NCBI GenBank assembly: GCA_017454855.1
Contig: JAFTCE010000064.1
Coordinates: 1-64,000 of the forward strand
Source: Desulfovibrio sp.
Lineage (GTDB): Bacteria; Desulfobacterota; Desulfovibrionia; Desulfovibrionales; Desulfovibrionaceae
Direction: 5' to 3'
DNA length: 64,000 nucleotides
The notes beneath the pieces were generated by a model that saw only the letters and a program-made list of their open reading frames with translations, was not told the origin of the DNA and searched no databases. The position numbers and the translations under genes were made by a program. Of this stretch, positions 35,955 through 46,600 are shown in pieces (the first letter of the stretch is position 1; each line of letters begins with the position of its first letter).

Positions 35955-36917
35955 ATGACAGCACATCAATATAAAACAACGGTTGGCGCTTTCCTGTTGG
36001 GAGGTTTATTGCTGTTGCTGCTCGGAGTCATTGTACTCGGAGGCGGTCGTTTGTTTACCAACGATTTGGAATATGTCCTGTACTTTGATGGTTCAGTGAG
36101 CGGACTTTCAACGGGAGCGCCTGTCGTTTTTCGTGGTGTCCCCATGGGTAGTGTCACACGAATTAACCTTGTTGCCAATATGCGTGATTCCAATGTGACA
36201 ATTCCGGTCTATATTCGCATTGATGAACGCAGTTTTGTGCGTGCCGTCGGAACAAGCTCGGACGCGGAATCACTGCAGCAAAAAATTATTCGCCGTATGG
36301 TGCAGCGAGGTCTCAGAGCGCGTTTGGAAATGCAAAGCCTGATTACAGGACAGTATCGCATAGAATTTGATTTTTATCCCAATTCACCCGCAAATTTCCG
36401 ATCTGCGACACCAGACAGAGAAATTCCCACGATTCCATCCCCAATTGATACACTGCAAAGTACATTGGCACGTCTTCCATTGGAGCAGATGATTCATACA
36501 CTCAGCACAATTTTGCACAATCTTTCAGTAGCGCTTGCTGACAATAAACTGGGAAAGGCTCTAGAGACCTTTACGTTGACATTTGAGGATGCCCGAAACA
36601 TGCTGCACGGCACTCGCACCCATGCAGAACATGTTCTGCGTACACTGGGAACGGTCGGCACAACCATTGAAAAGGATTTGCCTGCAACAATGTCTTCATT
36701 TCGAGATACCATGCGCAGCATGGCAGTTGCTGCGGATCAACTGCGCCTAGTGTCGGCTTCAGCCCAACATTTATTGGGGCGGGAGTCCCCAGTGATGGGT
36801 GATTTTCGCCGTCTGATCAGGGAAAGCACGGAAGCCGTGCGTGCCTTGCGTTCGCTGGCTGACATGCTTGAACGCAATCCGGAAGCCTTACTCAAAGGCA
36901 GGAGAGGAAATCGATGA
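35955..36917 (+). CDS. mlaD: MlaD-family MCE substrate-binding protein
   Basis: This 320-residue protein is anchored by one N-terminal helix (about 10-30, VGAFLLGGLLLLLLGVIVLGGG). It has an MCE domain (YVLYFDGSVSGLSTGAPVVFRGVPMGSVTRINLV) and a long helical C-terminal part of about 150 residues, seen as the regular helical pattern LEQMIHTLSTILHNLSVALADN. MCE proteins form a hexameric ring in the periplasm that carries lipid through a hydrophobic pore. The long helical tail may span toward the outer membrane, unlike short E. coli MlaD. It overlaps the following lipoprotein gene by four bases. Confidence 0.9.
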   Translation: MTAHQYKTTVGAFLLGGLLLLLLGVIVLGGGRLFTNDLEYVLYFDGSVSGLSTGAPVVFRGVPMGSVTRINLVANMRDSNVTIPVYIRIDERSFVRAVGTSSDAESLQQKIIRRMVQRGLRARLEMQSLITGQYRIEFDFYPNSPANFRSATPDREIPTIPSPIDTLQSTLARLPLEQMIHTLSTILHNLSVALADNKLGKALETFTLTFEDARNMLHGTRTHAEHVLRTLGTVGTTIEKDLPATMSSFRDTMRSMAVAADQLRLVSASAQHLLGRESPVMGDFRRLIRESTEAVRALRSLADMLERNPEALLKGRRGNR

Positions 36918-37507
36918 TTCAACGATACCTATTTTTTATCTTTGTGGTAATTTTTGGGCTTACTGCATGCGGGCATAGCGTGTCTACGCGCTACTATTTG
37001 CTTGAAAGCGCACATGAACCCATGAAGGTTGACAAGCTCCCCACCACAAACATGCGCTTGGCACAAGTGACTGTGCCCGAATATCTTGACCGCAATGGCA
37101 TTGTGAGTCGTGTGATGGGGTCGTCAGAGCTGATAGTTTCGCAGTTTCACGCTTGGGCTGAACCGGTGGCCAATGGAGTGCGTCGGCTCTTACAGGAAAG
37201 ATTAAGCAAAGTTATGCTTGCCGTGGGCGTTAACACTCTGGCACCTGGTGATGATGCCGCAGCAAAGTATATTTTGTTTATAGATATTCAGCGCCTCGAT
37301 GGTGATTTTCATGCGGATGCAGTGTTGGAGGCTCGATGGACTTTGCGCGATCATCGTGACAATGTTCTGAACAAAGGTATATATGCCGATAGGGAAGCTG
37401 TCAGCGGAAATACTTACAACGAGCTTGTCTCTGCAGAAAGCCGAATGCTTTGCCGCATGGCCGACCATCTATCACAATGTCTCCTGCCCTCGCTAGCCTC
37501 AAAATAA
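36914..37507 (+). CDS. ABC-type transport auxiliary lipoprotein (PqiC/YmbA-like)
   Basis: This 197-residue lipoprotein has the leader MIQRYLFFIFVVIFGLTACG, with lipobox LTAC. Its domain resembles ABC-transport auxiliary lipoproteins of the PqiC/YmbA group: TRYYLLESAHEP at the start, LAQVTVPEYLDRNGIVSRV and EPVANGVRRLLQERL in the middle. It probably sits on the inner face of the outer membrane and receives or channels lipid from the MCE ring. It overlaps mlaD by ATGA. It converges with grpE. Confidence 0.85.
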   Translation: MIQRYLFFIFVVIFGLTACGHSVSTRYYLLESAHEPMKVDKLPTTNMRLAQVTVPEYLDRNGIVSRVMGSSELIVSQFHAWAEPVANGVRRLLQERLSKVMLAVGVNTLAPGDDAAAKYILFIDIQRLDGDFHADAVLEARWTLRDHRDNVLNKGIYADREAVSGNTYNELVSAESRMLCRMADHLSQCLLPSLASK

Positions 37508-37566
37508 GATTACCCCGTGAAGGTGCGACATGTGGTTTTGTCAAGTAAATTCTATCGGTAAATATT

Positions 37567-38226
37567 TTATTGTTTGACCAGTACCTTCGCAGGACGCAGC
37601 AACCTCTCATGTAGCTTGTAGCCGTGCTGTAATACCCGCGCAACGGTATTTGGTGCAAAATCCGGTCTGTCTTCAAATCCTACGGCTTCATGTATATTGG
37701 GGTCAAAAACATCTCCTTCCGCGCCTACAGGTTTTAGACCGTGTTTGGCTACTGCATCCAAGAGCAGTTTTTGCGTCATGGCAACACCTTGCAACATATC
37801 TTTGCAGGTATCATTCTTGCTTCCATATTGGAGGGCGAGGTCAAGATTGTCCAGCGTTGGCAGCAGATCTCCCAATACATTTTCTGCTGCATAGCGCATT
37901 TGCTCTTCGTGTTCCCGTGCTAGGCGTTTTTTGAAATTATCCATTTCGGCTGCTGTTCGTAGTCGCATATCGGCAATTTTTGCATTGCAAAGTTCGTCCA
38001 TATCCATAGCGACCTGCGGAGCAGAATCACCTTGAGCGTCGTCCTCGGCAGCGGTTGTTTCGGTGTGTGGTTCATTCTCCTTGGTTTCGGAATGTTGTCC
38101 AAAGAGCAATGCTTCGTCTTTCAGGAATGCATCTTCAGGCGAAAAATTTTCTTCCTTTTGTTCTTGTTGCTCTGCCGTATGTTTCATTTGAGAACCATAA
38201 CTGCGGTGTAGCTTATGACGTTGCAT
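37567..38226 (-). CDS. grpE: Nucleotide exchange factor GrpE
   Basis: This 219-residue cytoplasmic co-chaperone releases ADP from DnaK. A long acidic, low-complexity N-terminus (about 1-75) precedes the coiled coil (IADMRLRTAAEMDNFKKRLAREHEEQMRYAAE) and the head, with NVLGDLLPTLDNLDLAL, VFDPNIHEAVG and VLQHGYKLHERLLRPAKVLVKQ. The start at 38226 has GAGGGG close upstream; the internal ATG at 38187 has none. The gene stands alone, with no hrcA, dnaK or dnaJ adjacent, and no CIRCE element was seen before it. Confidence 0.93.
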   Translation of the reverse strand: MQRHKLHRSYGSQMKHTAEQQEQKEENFSPEDAFLKDEALLFGQHSETKENEPHTETTAAEDDAQGDSAPQVAMDMDELCNAKIADMRLRTAAEMDNFKKRLAREHEEQMRYAAENVLGDLLPTLDNLDLALQYGSKNDTCKDMLQGVAMTQKLLLDAVAKHGLKPVGAEGDVFDPNIHEAVGFEDRPDFAPNTVARVLQHGYKLHERLLRPAKVLVKQ

Positions 38227-38389
38227 GTTCCCCTCTTACCTGGTTAGTTCTGTGAACAGGTTGTGCAGCATATGCACACTTGACTTCGTACACTGACAAT
38301 AGGTTTTATGTAAGTATGCACCCCCACCCTGTCAATAGACATATGCTTTTCAAAAAGAGAAGCCATTGTTCACGCGTTCTGTCTATTGG

Positions 38390-40474
38390 TCAAGACACTT
38401 TTACGTCATTGTCTGCCTGGAACTTTTGCACTGCATACACCAGACACATGAGACCAATGCCTATTACGTCAGTTACAAGTCCCGGTGTGATGAGCGTAAT
38501 GGCTGCTGCAATAAGCAAAAGTCGTTCCCATACGTGTAGGTTACGTACCCAGTAGCCAACACTCCCGAAGGAAAGGGCGGCTATGCCAACGATAGCCGTA
38601 GCCACTGTCAAGACGATCTCGGCATTGCTTGCGTCTATTAATAGGAGACTCGGATTGTAGCAGAAAATATAGGGTATCAGAAAACCTGCTAAAGCCAATT
38701 TCACGGCCATAAAGCCTGTGGCATTGGGTTCTGAACGAGCGATACCAGCCGCAGCATAAGCAGCCAGGGCTACAGGCGGCGTTAAATCTGCCAAAATGCC
38801 AAAGTACATGATAAAGAGATGCGCTGCAAGCATGGGAACGCCGAAATGCTGTATTGCCGGCGCGGCGATGGTGGCAAGTACAATATACTTGGCAGTAGTG
38901 GGCAATCCCATGCCCAGAACAATGGAGGCAAGCATGGTGAAAAAGAGTGTCAAGGCAAAGTTATTCCCTGAGAGGAACAAGATAGCAGTAGCCAGTTTGA
39001 GACCAACGCCTGTAAGCGTTACCACTCCGACAACGAAGCCCGTACAGGCGCAGGCCGCTGCCACGCCTAAGGCAAGGCGACCGCCATTTTCCATGGCGAG
39101 CAGAATATCCTTCAGTGCGTTTTTGTTGCAGTCAAACATGGCAGAACCAGCCGACATGTCCGTGTTGCGGACGCCGAACCACGTCAGGCAGTTTCGCGAT
39201 ATGAGTGAAATGAGAACCGTAGTCAGGATGCAATAGTAAGCGGATTTGAGCGGTGTGTAGCCTTGAATGAGCAGGTAGATTAGAACAAAGATGGGTATGA
39301 GCAGGTATCCGCCATGCCGCAGCACGGGCAAGGCTTTGGGTAGGCGTTCCTTCGCAATGCCCTTGAGACCGAGGCGTTTGGCCTCCATATGAACCATGAA
39401 GCCTACGGCAAGATAGTAGAGGACGGCCGGTATGAGCGCGGCCTTGGCAATTTCCACATAGCCGATACCCAGAAATTGTGCCATAATGAATGCTGCTGCG
39501 CCCATAATGGGCGGCATAATTTGACCGCCGGTGGAGGAAGCGGCTTCAACTGCACCGGCAAATGCTCCTCGGTAGCCCACGCTCTTCATCAGGGGAATGG
39601 TGAAGGTACCGGTGGAAACAGTGTTGGCTACCGAAGAGCCGGAAATGGTTCCGAAAAAACCACTGGCGAGTACGGCAACCTTGGCTGGCCCCCCTGCATA
39701 GCGTCCTGCAGCCGCCAAGGCAAGATCAATAAAAAATTTGCCGAGACCAGTGCTGTGTAGAAAGGCACCGAATAGGATGAAAAGAAAGACAAATGATGCC
39801 GAGACCCCTAGTGGCATTCCAAACAGTCCTTCTGTTGTTAGGTACATGTGGGAAACGATACGCTGCAATGAGAAGCCAGGATGTCCCAGCATACCGGGAA
39901 TGTAATTGCCAAATTTTGCATAGAGAAGAAAACAAATGGCTACAAGGGTGATGGGCAAGCCTACAATGCGGCGTGTGGCCTCCAGAACAAGTAAGATGGC
40001 AGCGAGACCGAAGGTGAAATCCAGGGGAGTCATCGGGCCGGCATCGAGAACAATAACGTCATAATTCCAAACGATATAACCGCATACTGCCGCACCGGCC
40101 ATGGACAGGATGACGTCGTACCAAGCCAACTTGTGCTTGTTGCCTGTGGCTCGGGCAGGATAAAGCAGGTAGATCAGAGTTAGAACAAATCCCAAGTGTA
40201 CTGCGCGCTGTATCTGCGGCGGATAGGCACCCATAGCCGCCGTGAAGAGGTGGAAAGCCGAAAAAACAATACAGAGAATCTTGATGAAGAACTCCATTTT
40301 CCCCTGGAAGGTGCGGTATGCAGATTCCTTGTCATATTTAGCGACAATAGCAGATACATCCACGGCATCCTGGGCTTTTTCGGCGGTGTTGGCATCAATT
40401 TGTTCTTCTTTGTGCAGGGAAAACCCACCGGCTCCCTGTTCGCCGATAATTTTCATGCGTTCTTCATGGCTCAT
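38390..40474 (-). CDS. TRAP transporter fused permease (TAXI type)
   Basis: This integral membrane protein of about 694 residues is a fusion of the small (DctQ-like, 4 helices) and large (DctM-like, 12 or more helices) TRAP permease subunits. Typical strings are GRYAGGPAKVAVLASGFFGTISGSSVANTVSTGTFTIPLMK and EAASSTGGQIMPPIMGAAAFIMA, with VLGMGLPTTAKYIVLATIAAPA later. It takes up organic anions with Na+ or H+, using the TAXI binding protein encoded upstream. The start at 40474 (AGGGA seven bases before) is preferred over 40558. DUF1850 and TAXI genes precede it. The substrate is unknown. Confidence 0.93.
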   Translation of the reverse strand: MSHEERMKIIGEQGAGGFSLHKEEQIDANTAEKAQDAVDVSAIVAKYDKESAYRTFQGKMEFFIKILCIVFSAFHLFTAAMGAYPPQIQRAVHLGFVLTLIYLLYPARATGNKHKLAWYDVILSMAGAAVCGYIVWNYDVIVLDAGPMTPLDFTFGLAAILLVLEATRRIVGLPITLVAICFLLYAKFGNYIPGMLGHPGFSLQRIVSHMYLTTEGLFGMPLGVSASFVFLFILFGAFLHSTGLGKFFIDLALAAAGRYAGGPAKVAVLASGFFGTISGSSVANTVSTGTFTIPLMKSVGYRGAFAGAVEAASSTGGQIMPPIMGAAAFIMAQFLGIGYVEIAKAALIPAVLYYLAVGFMVHMEAKRLGLKGIAKERLPKALPVLRHGGYLLIPIFVLIYLLIQGYTPLKSAYYCILTTVLISLISRNCLTWFGVRNTDMSAGSAMFDCNKNALKDILLAMENGGRLALGVAAACACTGFVVGVVTLTGVGLKLATAILFLSGNNFALTLFFTMLASIVLGMGLPTTAKYIVLATIAAPAIQHFGVPMLAAHLFIMYFGILADLTPPVALAAYAAAGIARSEPNATGFMAVKLALAGFLIPYIFCYNPSLLLIDASNAEIVLTVATAIVGIAALSFGSVGYWVRNLHVWERLLLIAAAITLITPGLVTDVIGIGLMCLVYAVQKFQADNDVKVS

Positions 40475-40494
40475 GGTCGTGTCCCTATTTCTCT

Positions 40495-41001
40495 TCAGGG
40501 TTTGGCGGCAGTGTTGGATAGTGCAAAAGTCAGAGCATCCCCGGGGGCAGCAAGACATGTCAGGGGAATGATCGCCATATCATCTCGGGCGGGTAATAGT
40601 AGTGCATGTTGCGCTATGCGTCCAACACGCACGTCAAAAGAAGGAAGATGGCGATGATAGCCGCTGATGCAGATGCGCCCGTTTGAACACGTCATTCTCT
40701 GACCGGAACCTGGTTCATGTGGCAGACCTGCGCCAAAGTCCTGATAGACGGTTTTTTCAAGAAATATCGTCCCATTTTGGATGGTAAACCATTCTTCCAC
40801 TGGGCTTTTGGCAACCGAATGGACGAAACGTATGCCGAAGCTAGCGCCTGCCTTGACGGCTATGGAAAATACGACGTTGCCATGAGTATTTTTTACCTGC
40901 AAAAAGATATGCTCCGTCATGGCATCCGCCATGACTGGAGCAGGCAGCATCAAAAGCGCTAGCATCTTGAGTAGCATAGTTGCGCGAATGAAATCTGGCA
41001 T
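40495..41001 (-). CDS. DUF1850 protein of the TAXI-TRAP system
   Basis: This exported protein of about 168 residues has an N-terminal signal (MLLKMLALLMLPAPVMADA) and a DUF1850 domain, recognised by FGIRFVHSVAKSPVEEWF. DUF1850 genes sit with TAXI-TRAP transporters in many proteobacteria, and the role is unknown. The start at 41001 is favoured because AGGA lies seven bases before it; ATGs at 41022 and 41019 are also open. It is located between the binding protein and the permease, 20 bases before the permease start. Confidence 0.82.
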   Translation of the reverse strand: MPDFIRATMLLKMLALLMLPAPVMADAMTEHIFLQVKNTHGNVVFSIAVKAGASFGIRFVHSVAKSPVEEWFTIQNGTIFLEKTVYQDFGAGLPHEPGSGQRMTCSNGRICISGYHRHLPSFDVRVGRIAQHALLLPARDDMAIIPLTCLAAPGDALTFALSNTAAKP

Positions 41002-41108
41002 CTCGTGTCCTTTGCCCATCATGTTTTTGCAGAGGGTGACAGATGCAAGCTATACAGGTCAAAAAAGCATCACTTCCTCTTTGCACGCATGCATGGAGAT
41101 ATGGTGAC

Positions 41109-41140
41109 GCCACTGTCGGGAGAAGTCTCTCGACAGTGGC
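41109..41140 (-). other. Strong intercistronic hairpin in the TRAP operon
   Basis: GCCACTGTCG (41109-41118) pairs with CGACAGTGGC (41131-41140), extended by GAG/CTC with one G-T wobble, giving about 14 bp around a 4-base loop AAGT. It lacks a T tract on the minus strand, so it more likely stabilises the upstream binding-protein mRNA than terminates fully. Confidence 0.7.
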
Positions 41141-41164
41141 GGAGGACAAAAAGCGTTATCTCTT

Positions 41165-42121
41165 CTATTTTTTGAGTACGCCTTTTTCGAGAAAATATTT
41201 TTCAGCACCAGGATGGAAGGGGATAGTTACGCCGTCTGCGGCATGATCCAAAGAAATTTCCGCTGCCTTGTTATGCGCCTTGGCTACATCCGGTAAGTTT
41301 TCAAAAAGCGTCTTTGTTAACGTGTACGCAACGTCGTCAGGCATATCCTTTTTTACAACAAGAATGGCCTGCACGGAAAGAGTCGGCACTGGCTTTACTT
41401 GTCCCTTGTAGGTTCCTGCAGGGATGGCATCTGCCACGAGATAAGGGAATTGCTTTATAACTTCGTGAATTTTGGAACCTTCTAAAGGTACAAAAACGAC
41501 ATCTTGGGCAGTGGTAATGTCTTGGATGGCAGGATTGGGCGTGCCAATGGTGAAGACAAAACCATCAAGTTGACGATCCTTGAACTGATCTGCGGTTTCA
41601 CCGTAGGGCAGAAAGATGGGTTGCACATTTTTGTAATTCAGCCCAAATGCTCCGAAGATCTGACGGCAGTTGACTTCATTTCCGCTGCCGCGCGCTCCTA
41701 CGGATACCTTCTTGCCCTTGAAATCTTCCATAGTCTTGACGCCGCTGTCTTTGCTCGCAACCACATGGAGATATTCGGGGTATAGACGGGCGATGGCACG
41801 TACATTGGTCAGCGCTTCGCGGAAGGGGGCATTGCCATTGAATGCTGCGTCTGCCACATCGTTTTGTACCATAGCAATATCAACATCTCCAGCTTGCACG
41901 AGACGCATATTTTCGCCTGAAGCACCAGTAGCTTGTGCCGTAAGAGAAAGCATGCCATTGCTCTTGGCGCTGATTACTTGGGCAATGGCGCCGCCCAGGG
42001 GAAAGTACACGCCTGATGTACCACCGGTGGCAAAGGTCAACCTTTTTGCCTCAGCAGCAATCGCTAGAGAAGCAGAGAGTATCAGCGCAGTTGTGAGAAC
42101 GAGCGAGAAAAATTTTTTCAT
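41165..42121 (-). CDS. TAXI-family TRAP solute-binding protein
   Basis: This periplasmic binding protein of about 318 residues has a clear signal peptide (MKKFFSLVLTTALILSASLAIAA). TAXI-family strings are RLTFATGGTSGVYFPLGGAIAQVIS, GASGENMRLVQAGDVDIAMVQNDVADAAF, VGARGSGNEVNCRQIF and DGFVFTIGTPNPAIQD. It delivers an unknown substrate (glutamate-like in studied homologues) to the fused TRAP permease. The start at 42121 is set by AAGGAG six bases upstream. It is the first gene of the operon and is separated from DUF1850 by a hairpin. Confidence 0.93.
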   Translation of the reverse strand: MKKFFSLVLTTALILSASLAIAAEAKRLTFATGGTSGVYFPLGGAIAQVISAKSNGMLSLTAQATGASGENMRLVQAGDVDIAMVQNDVADAAFNGNAPFREALTNVRAIARLYPEYLHVVASKDSGVKTMEDFKGKKVSVGARGSGNEVNCRQIFGAFGLNYKNVQPIFLPYGETADQFKDRQLDGFVFTIGTPNPAIQDITTAQDVVFVPLEGSKIHEVIKQFPYLVADAIPAGTYKGQVKPVPTLSVQAILVVKKDMPDDVAYTLTKTLFENLPDVAKAHNKAAEISLDHAADGVTIPFHPGAEKYFLEKGVLKK

Positions 42122-42492
42122 GAACATCTCCTTTTGGGGGAAAGCTGCTGCATAGATGACATGGACGCGAACCGTCTGCTCTTCATGCAGCAAAACAAAG
42201 AAATTGGCCCGGCAAAAATTGCAGCCGAACATCTGCCCAAGGACAACGGGTGGTTCAAATATACAGCATAGATAGGTTAATGGCAACGGCGACATTGAGC
42301 GAACAATTGTCAACGTATGGCTCCAAATTTGCCATAAAAGTCTTGTCATGATGAAAGGGATTCGTACCTACCAGAGAAAATTTACTGGCGGAGAGGACAG
42401 ATTTGTTTTACTAAAAATAGAGTGACGTTTTGCATGAGAACGCTCTTGCGTCGCTTCTATGCTTTTTTGCAAACGTCGGAGGAAGAGGAGAC
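42122..42492. other. Divergent intergenic region between TRAP and RND operons
   Basis: About 370 bases contain no gene I can support. They must contain both divergent promoters. No TetR-type regulator gene and no clear operator palindrome accompanies the RND operon. Confidence 0.5.
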
Positions 42493-43647
42493 ATGAATGC
42501 GAGTGACGTAGGTTGGTTTTTTTTGCGATGTCTTGCGACGGGCTTACTGTGCTTGTGCTTTTGTGCTTGTCATGACAGAGATGCGTCTCGTAGCGAAAGG
42601 GTGCTTGATGTCAGCGTGTTGGAGATGCTGCCCCAACGCGTCTCTTTGTCAGCTGAACTTTCGGCTCGCGTCAGTGCCTTCCGCAAGGCTGAAGTGCGGC
42701 CTCAGGTCGGTGGCATACTGCTGCGTCAGCTATTTAAAGAAGGTTCGCTGGTATGTGAGGGGCAATCACTCTATAAGATCGACCCGGCTACGTATGAGGC
42801 AGCCGTGGAAAGCGCTCGGGCCGAGGTAGCCAGGGGGGAGGCGCGTTTGCATGCCACGAGACTGACAAGGGAACGCAGACGTGCGCTGCTAAAGGCCAAT
42901 GCAGTGAGCAAGCAGGCTTTTGAAGATGCGGATGCTGAATATCTTCAGGCAAAGGCTGATCTGGATGTCAGCAAGGCCGCTTTGAAGGCGTCACAGATAC
43001 AACTTCGCTATACTGATGTTCTTGCCCCCATTACTGGACGCATCGGAAAATCAACGGTAACACAGGGGGCACTCGTCACGGCAAACCAGGCAGAGCCTCT
43101 GGCTGTTATTCAACAACTTGACCCCATTTATGTGGATATGACGCGTTCCATACTGCCCATGTTGCAATTGCGAGAACGGTATGCGTCTGGTAGGCTGAAA
43201 CGTCCGTACAGCGAGGCAGCACATGTGCGCTTGTTGCTGGAAAATCACAAACCGTACCCCTTGGTAGGAGAAATGCAGTTCGCTGATATCACTGTGGACG
43301 AGAGTACGGGCATGGTGTTGTTGCGGGCAGTGTTCCCGAATCCCGATGGTATGCTTCTGCCGGGCATGTACGTGCGTGCCATAGTAGAAGAAGGCATTGA
43401 GGAAAATGCCTTGCTTGTTCCGCAGTTGGCCGTTCGCCGCAATGCTAAGGGCGGGGCGAGTGTTTTTGTGCTTGCACTGGACGGGACTGTGGAAGAACGC
43501 ACTGTCGAAACAACTGCACGTGTCGGATCTGAGTGGTTGGTGAGCAAGGGACTCAATGCTGGAGAAAAGGTTGTCATTCAGGGGATGCAACATTTGCGTC
43601 ACGGTATGAAGGTAAAGCCTCGGATAACGACGAGGACAAACGGCTAA
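42493..43647 (+). CDS. RND efflux membrane fusion protein (AcrA/MexA family)
   Basis: This periplasmic adaptor of about 384 residues has an N-terminal lipoprotein-like leader (LATGLLCLCFCAC, the last Cys being the likely lipid anchor). The barrel-sandwich starts ARVSAFRKAEVRPQVGGILLRQLFKEGSLVCEGQSLYKIDP. A coiled-coil hairpin (AEVARGEARLHATRL...RALLKANAVSKQAFEDA) follows, then APITGRIGKSTVTQGALVT. It links the inner-membrane pump to an outer-membrane channel. The start at 42493 is fixed by GAGGAG four bases upstream. The RND pump gene follows after 34 bases. No outer-membrane factor gene follows in this locus. Confidence 0.93.
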   Translation: MNASDVGWFFLRCLATGLLCLCFCACHDRDASRSERVLDVSVLEMLPQRVSLSAELSARVSAFRKAEVRPQVGGILLRQLFKEGSLVCEGQSLYKIDPATYEAAVESARAEVARGEARLHATRLTRERRRALLKANAVSKQAFEDADAEYLQAKADLDVSKAALKASQIQLRYTDVLAPITGRIGKSTVTQGALVTANQAEPLAVIQQLDPIYVDMTRSILPMLQLRERYASGRLKRPYSEAAHVRLLLENHKPYPLVGEMQFADITVDESTGMVLLRAVFPNPDGMLLPGMYVRAIVEEGIEENALLVPQLAVRRNAKGGASVFVLALDGTVEERTVETTARVGSEWLVSKGLNAGEKVVIQGMQHLRHGMKVKPRITTRTNG

Positions 43648-43681
43648 GTCGTATCGGAGCAATAAAAAAAACGAGCAGGCC

Positions 43682-46600
43682 ATGTCGCACTTTTTTATAA
43701 GTCGTCCTGTCTTTGCATGTGTGCTTGCCATTTTGATCATGCTGGCTGGTGGGTTGAGTTTTGTCGCCTTGCCGGTTGCTCAGTTCCCGCACATGGCCCC
43801 CCCCACGATCACACTTATGGTCGACTATAGCGGAGCTTCAGCCCAAACCATTGAAGATGCCATCACGCAGCCAGTGGAGCAAAACATGGTCGGCCTGGAT
43901 CGACTGCTTTATATGAATTCCACGAGCAGTTCCGAAGGGCGAATGGTCATGCGCATGACGTTTGAGGCCTCCGTAGATCCAGATATTGCTCAGATGCAGG
44001 TACAGAATCGCCTTCAACTAGCCATGCCCCGCTTGCCTGATACCGTGAAAAATCAGGGCGTTCGTGTGCGCAAGGTATCGGATACGTTTTTACAATATTA
44101 CTCTTTTTTCGATGCTACGGGCAAACTGCCCGTTGAAGATATTGCCGATTTTATTGCTTCCACTCTGGTTGATCCCCTCTGTCGCATAGATGGCGTTGGC
44201 GACGCAACACTGTATGGCTCACCTTATGCCATGCGCATCTGGCTGAATCCAAACAAGTTGATGTCTTTCAATTTGACCCCGCGCGATGTCTTGCGTGCCA
44301 TAGAGGCGCAAAATGACCAGATTTCCGTAGGGCAGGTGGGCGGTTTGCCCAGTATGCCAGGCCAGGAAATCAATGTTACATTGCTGTCACGCTCCAAATT
44401 GGAGAATGTCGAACAGTTCCGCAATGTCCTTGTGCGAGTGAACCCCGATGGGTCGGCAGTACGTGTGCGCGACGTTGCCCGAGTGGAAATGGGCAGGCAG
44501 AACTACGCCATCAGCGCACGCTACAACGGTCAGCCAGCTGTTTCCGTAGGCATTCAGCTAGCAGAAGGGGCTAATGCCGTTGATACATCCGCTAGGATAG
44601 CAGCTTTCATGAAGCGTATGCGCCAGTTTTTTCCTCCTGGCCTTGATTATCTCATACCTTACGATACTGTACCCTTTATTCAGGAAGCCATCCACGGAGT
44701 TTTTCAGACCTTGCTGGAGGCGATTCTCCTAGTGGCAATCGTCATGTTTATTTTTTTGCAGAGTTGGCGGGCCACGCTCATACCCACCTTGGCTGTTCCT
44801 GTTGTCTTGTTGGGCACGTTGGGGGTCATGGCGGCTTTGGGGTCGACAATCAATACATTAAGCATGTTTGGCCTGGTTCTGGCTATTGGTCTGCTGGTGG
44901 ATGATGCCATTGTCGTAGTGGAAAATACCGAACGCATCATTCGTACGGAGGGCTTCTCCCCACGCGAAGCCATTGAGAAATCCATGCATCAGATAACCGG
45001 TGCACTTATCGGCGTGGCTGCCGTACTGGCAGCGGTCTTTTTGCCCATGGCCTTTTTTAGTGGCATGAGCGGGGCCATTTATCGCGAATTTTCCCTGACC
45101 ATTGTTTCCGCCATGATTCTTTCAGTCTTTGTGGCTGTCACCATTACGCCACCTCTGTGCGCCTTGTTGTTGCAAAAAAGCAAAACACAACCGCAACAGG
45201 GATTTTTCGCCTGGTTCAATCGTCGTTTGGACAGCCTGACTTTTTTTTACGAAGGCGCCGTCGTACGCTGGATACGGCATCGAGGCAAGGTCATGGGCAT
45301 TTATGTGCTGATGGCCTGTGTAACGGTATTGCTGTTGCGGCAGATGCCGACATCATTTTTGCCTGTGGAAGATCAGGGCGTCGTTAATATCAATGTTTTT
45401 TTACCCCCAGGGTATACGCAAGATGCTACGCTTACTGTGCTGACGGAAATTGAAAGATATTTTCTTACCGAAGAACAAGACGCTGTGCAGGGAGTTGAAG
45501 TACGTACCGGCATTGCTGCGGGCGGGTCGCGTGGCCAGAATGTGGCTTCTGGTTCTGCCAATCTCAGGCATTGGGACGAACGTAAGACTCCAGAATTGAG
45601 TGCAGATGCTGTGGTGCGTCGAGCCCGTGCCCACTTTAGCGGTCATCCTGTGGCTCGCATTCTCATTTCCCAACCGCCACAGGTTCGTGGATTGGGACAA
45701 GCTTCTGACATTTCTCTCCAACTAGAAGATCAGGCAAATCTGGGACACGAAGCTCTTATAGCAGCACAGCGGGATCTGTTGGATGCGGCTGTGCGCAGTC
45801 CGATCTTATTCAATGTACGCACAACATCCCTGGAAGATATTCCACAGTTGATTTTGCGCGTGGATGATCTCAAGGCGAGCATGTATGGTATCAGTGCCAG
45901 CGCGCTCAACGAAGACATGACGGCTGCCTGGGGTGGTATATACGTCAACGATTTTGTGGATAGGGGACGTGTGAAGCGCGTCTATGTTCAGGGCGAAGCT
46001 CCATGGCGCATGAACGGCGATGATCTTACCTTCTGGCATTTTCGCAATATTGATGGAGATATGGTTCCTTTTGACGCCGTGGTCACACCGGAGTGGAGTT
46101 TTGGCCCTTCCCAGCTAGAACGCTTTAACGGTGTGCCTGCTGTGAGTATTCAGGCTGCTCCCGTTTCAGGAGTCAGTTCTGGCGATGCCATGCAGGAACT
46201 CGAACGTTTGGTGGCAGCTCTTCCTCAAGGCATCGGGTTGGAGTGGTCAGGCTTGAGTTTTGAGGAAAGTCGATCGGGCGGCAAGACCTGGTATCTCTAT
46301 GGCCTGTCTATCTTGGTTGTTTTTCTTTGTCTGGCAGCCTTGTATGAAAGCTGGTCCATTCCTCTGGCTGTCATACTAGTCGTGCCCGTAGGCGTCTTGG
46401 GGGCGCTTGCCTTGAGCAGCATCCGTGGCCTCTATAATGACGTATATTTTCAGGTAGGCATTCTGGCCGTCATTGGCTTGGCAGCCAAGAATGCCATACT
46501 TATTGTGGAATTTGCACAAGAGTTGGTACGACGTGGAAAAAAACCTTCTCTTGCTGTCGTTGAAGCTGCTCGTCTGCGCTTGCGCCCCATCGTCATGACA

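Noticed and set aside
38333..38388. CAATAGAC/GTCTATTG inverted repeat after the TRAP permease gene
   Set aside because: Only eight bases per arm with a 40-base loop; too weak to call a terminator or operator.
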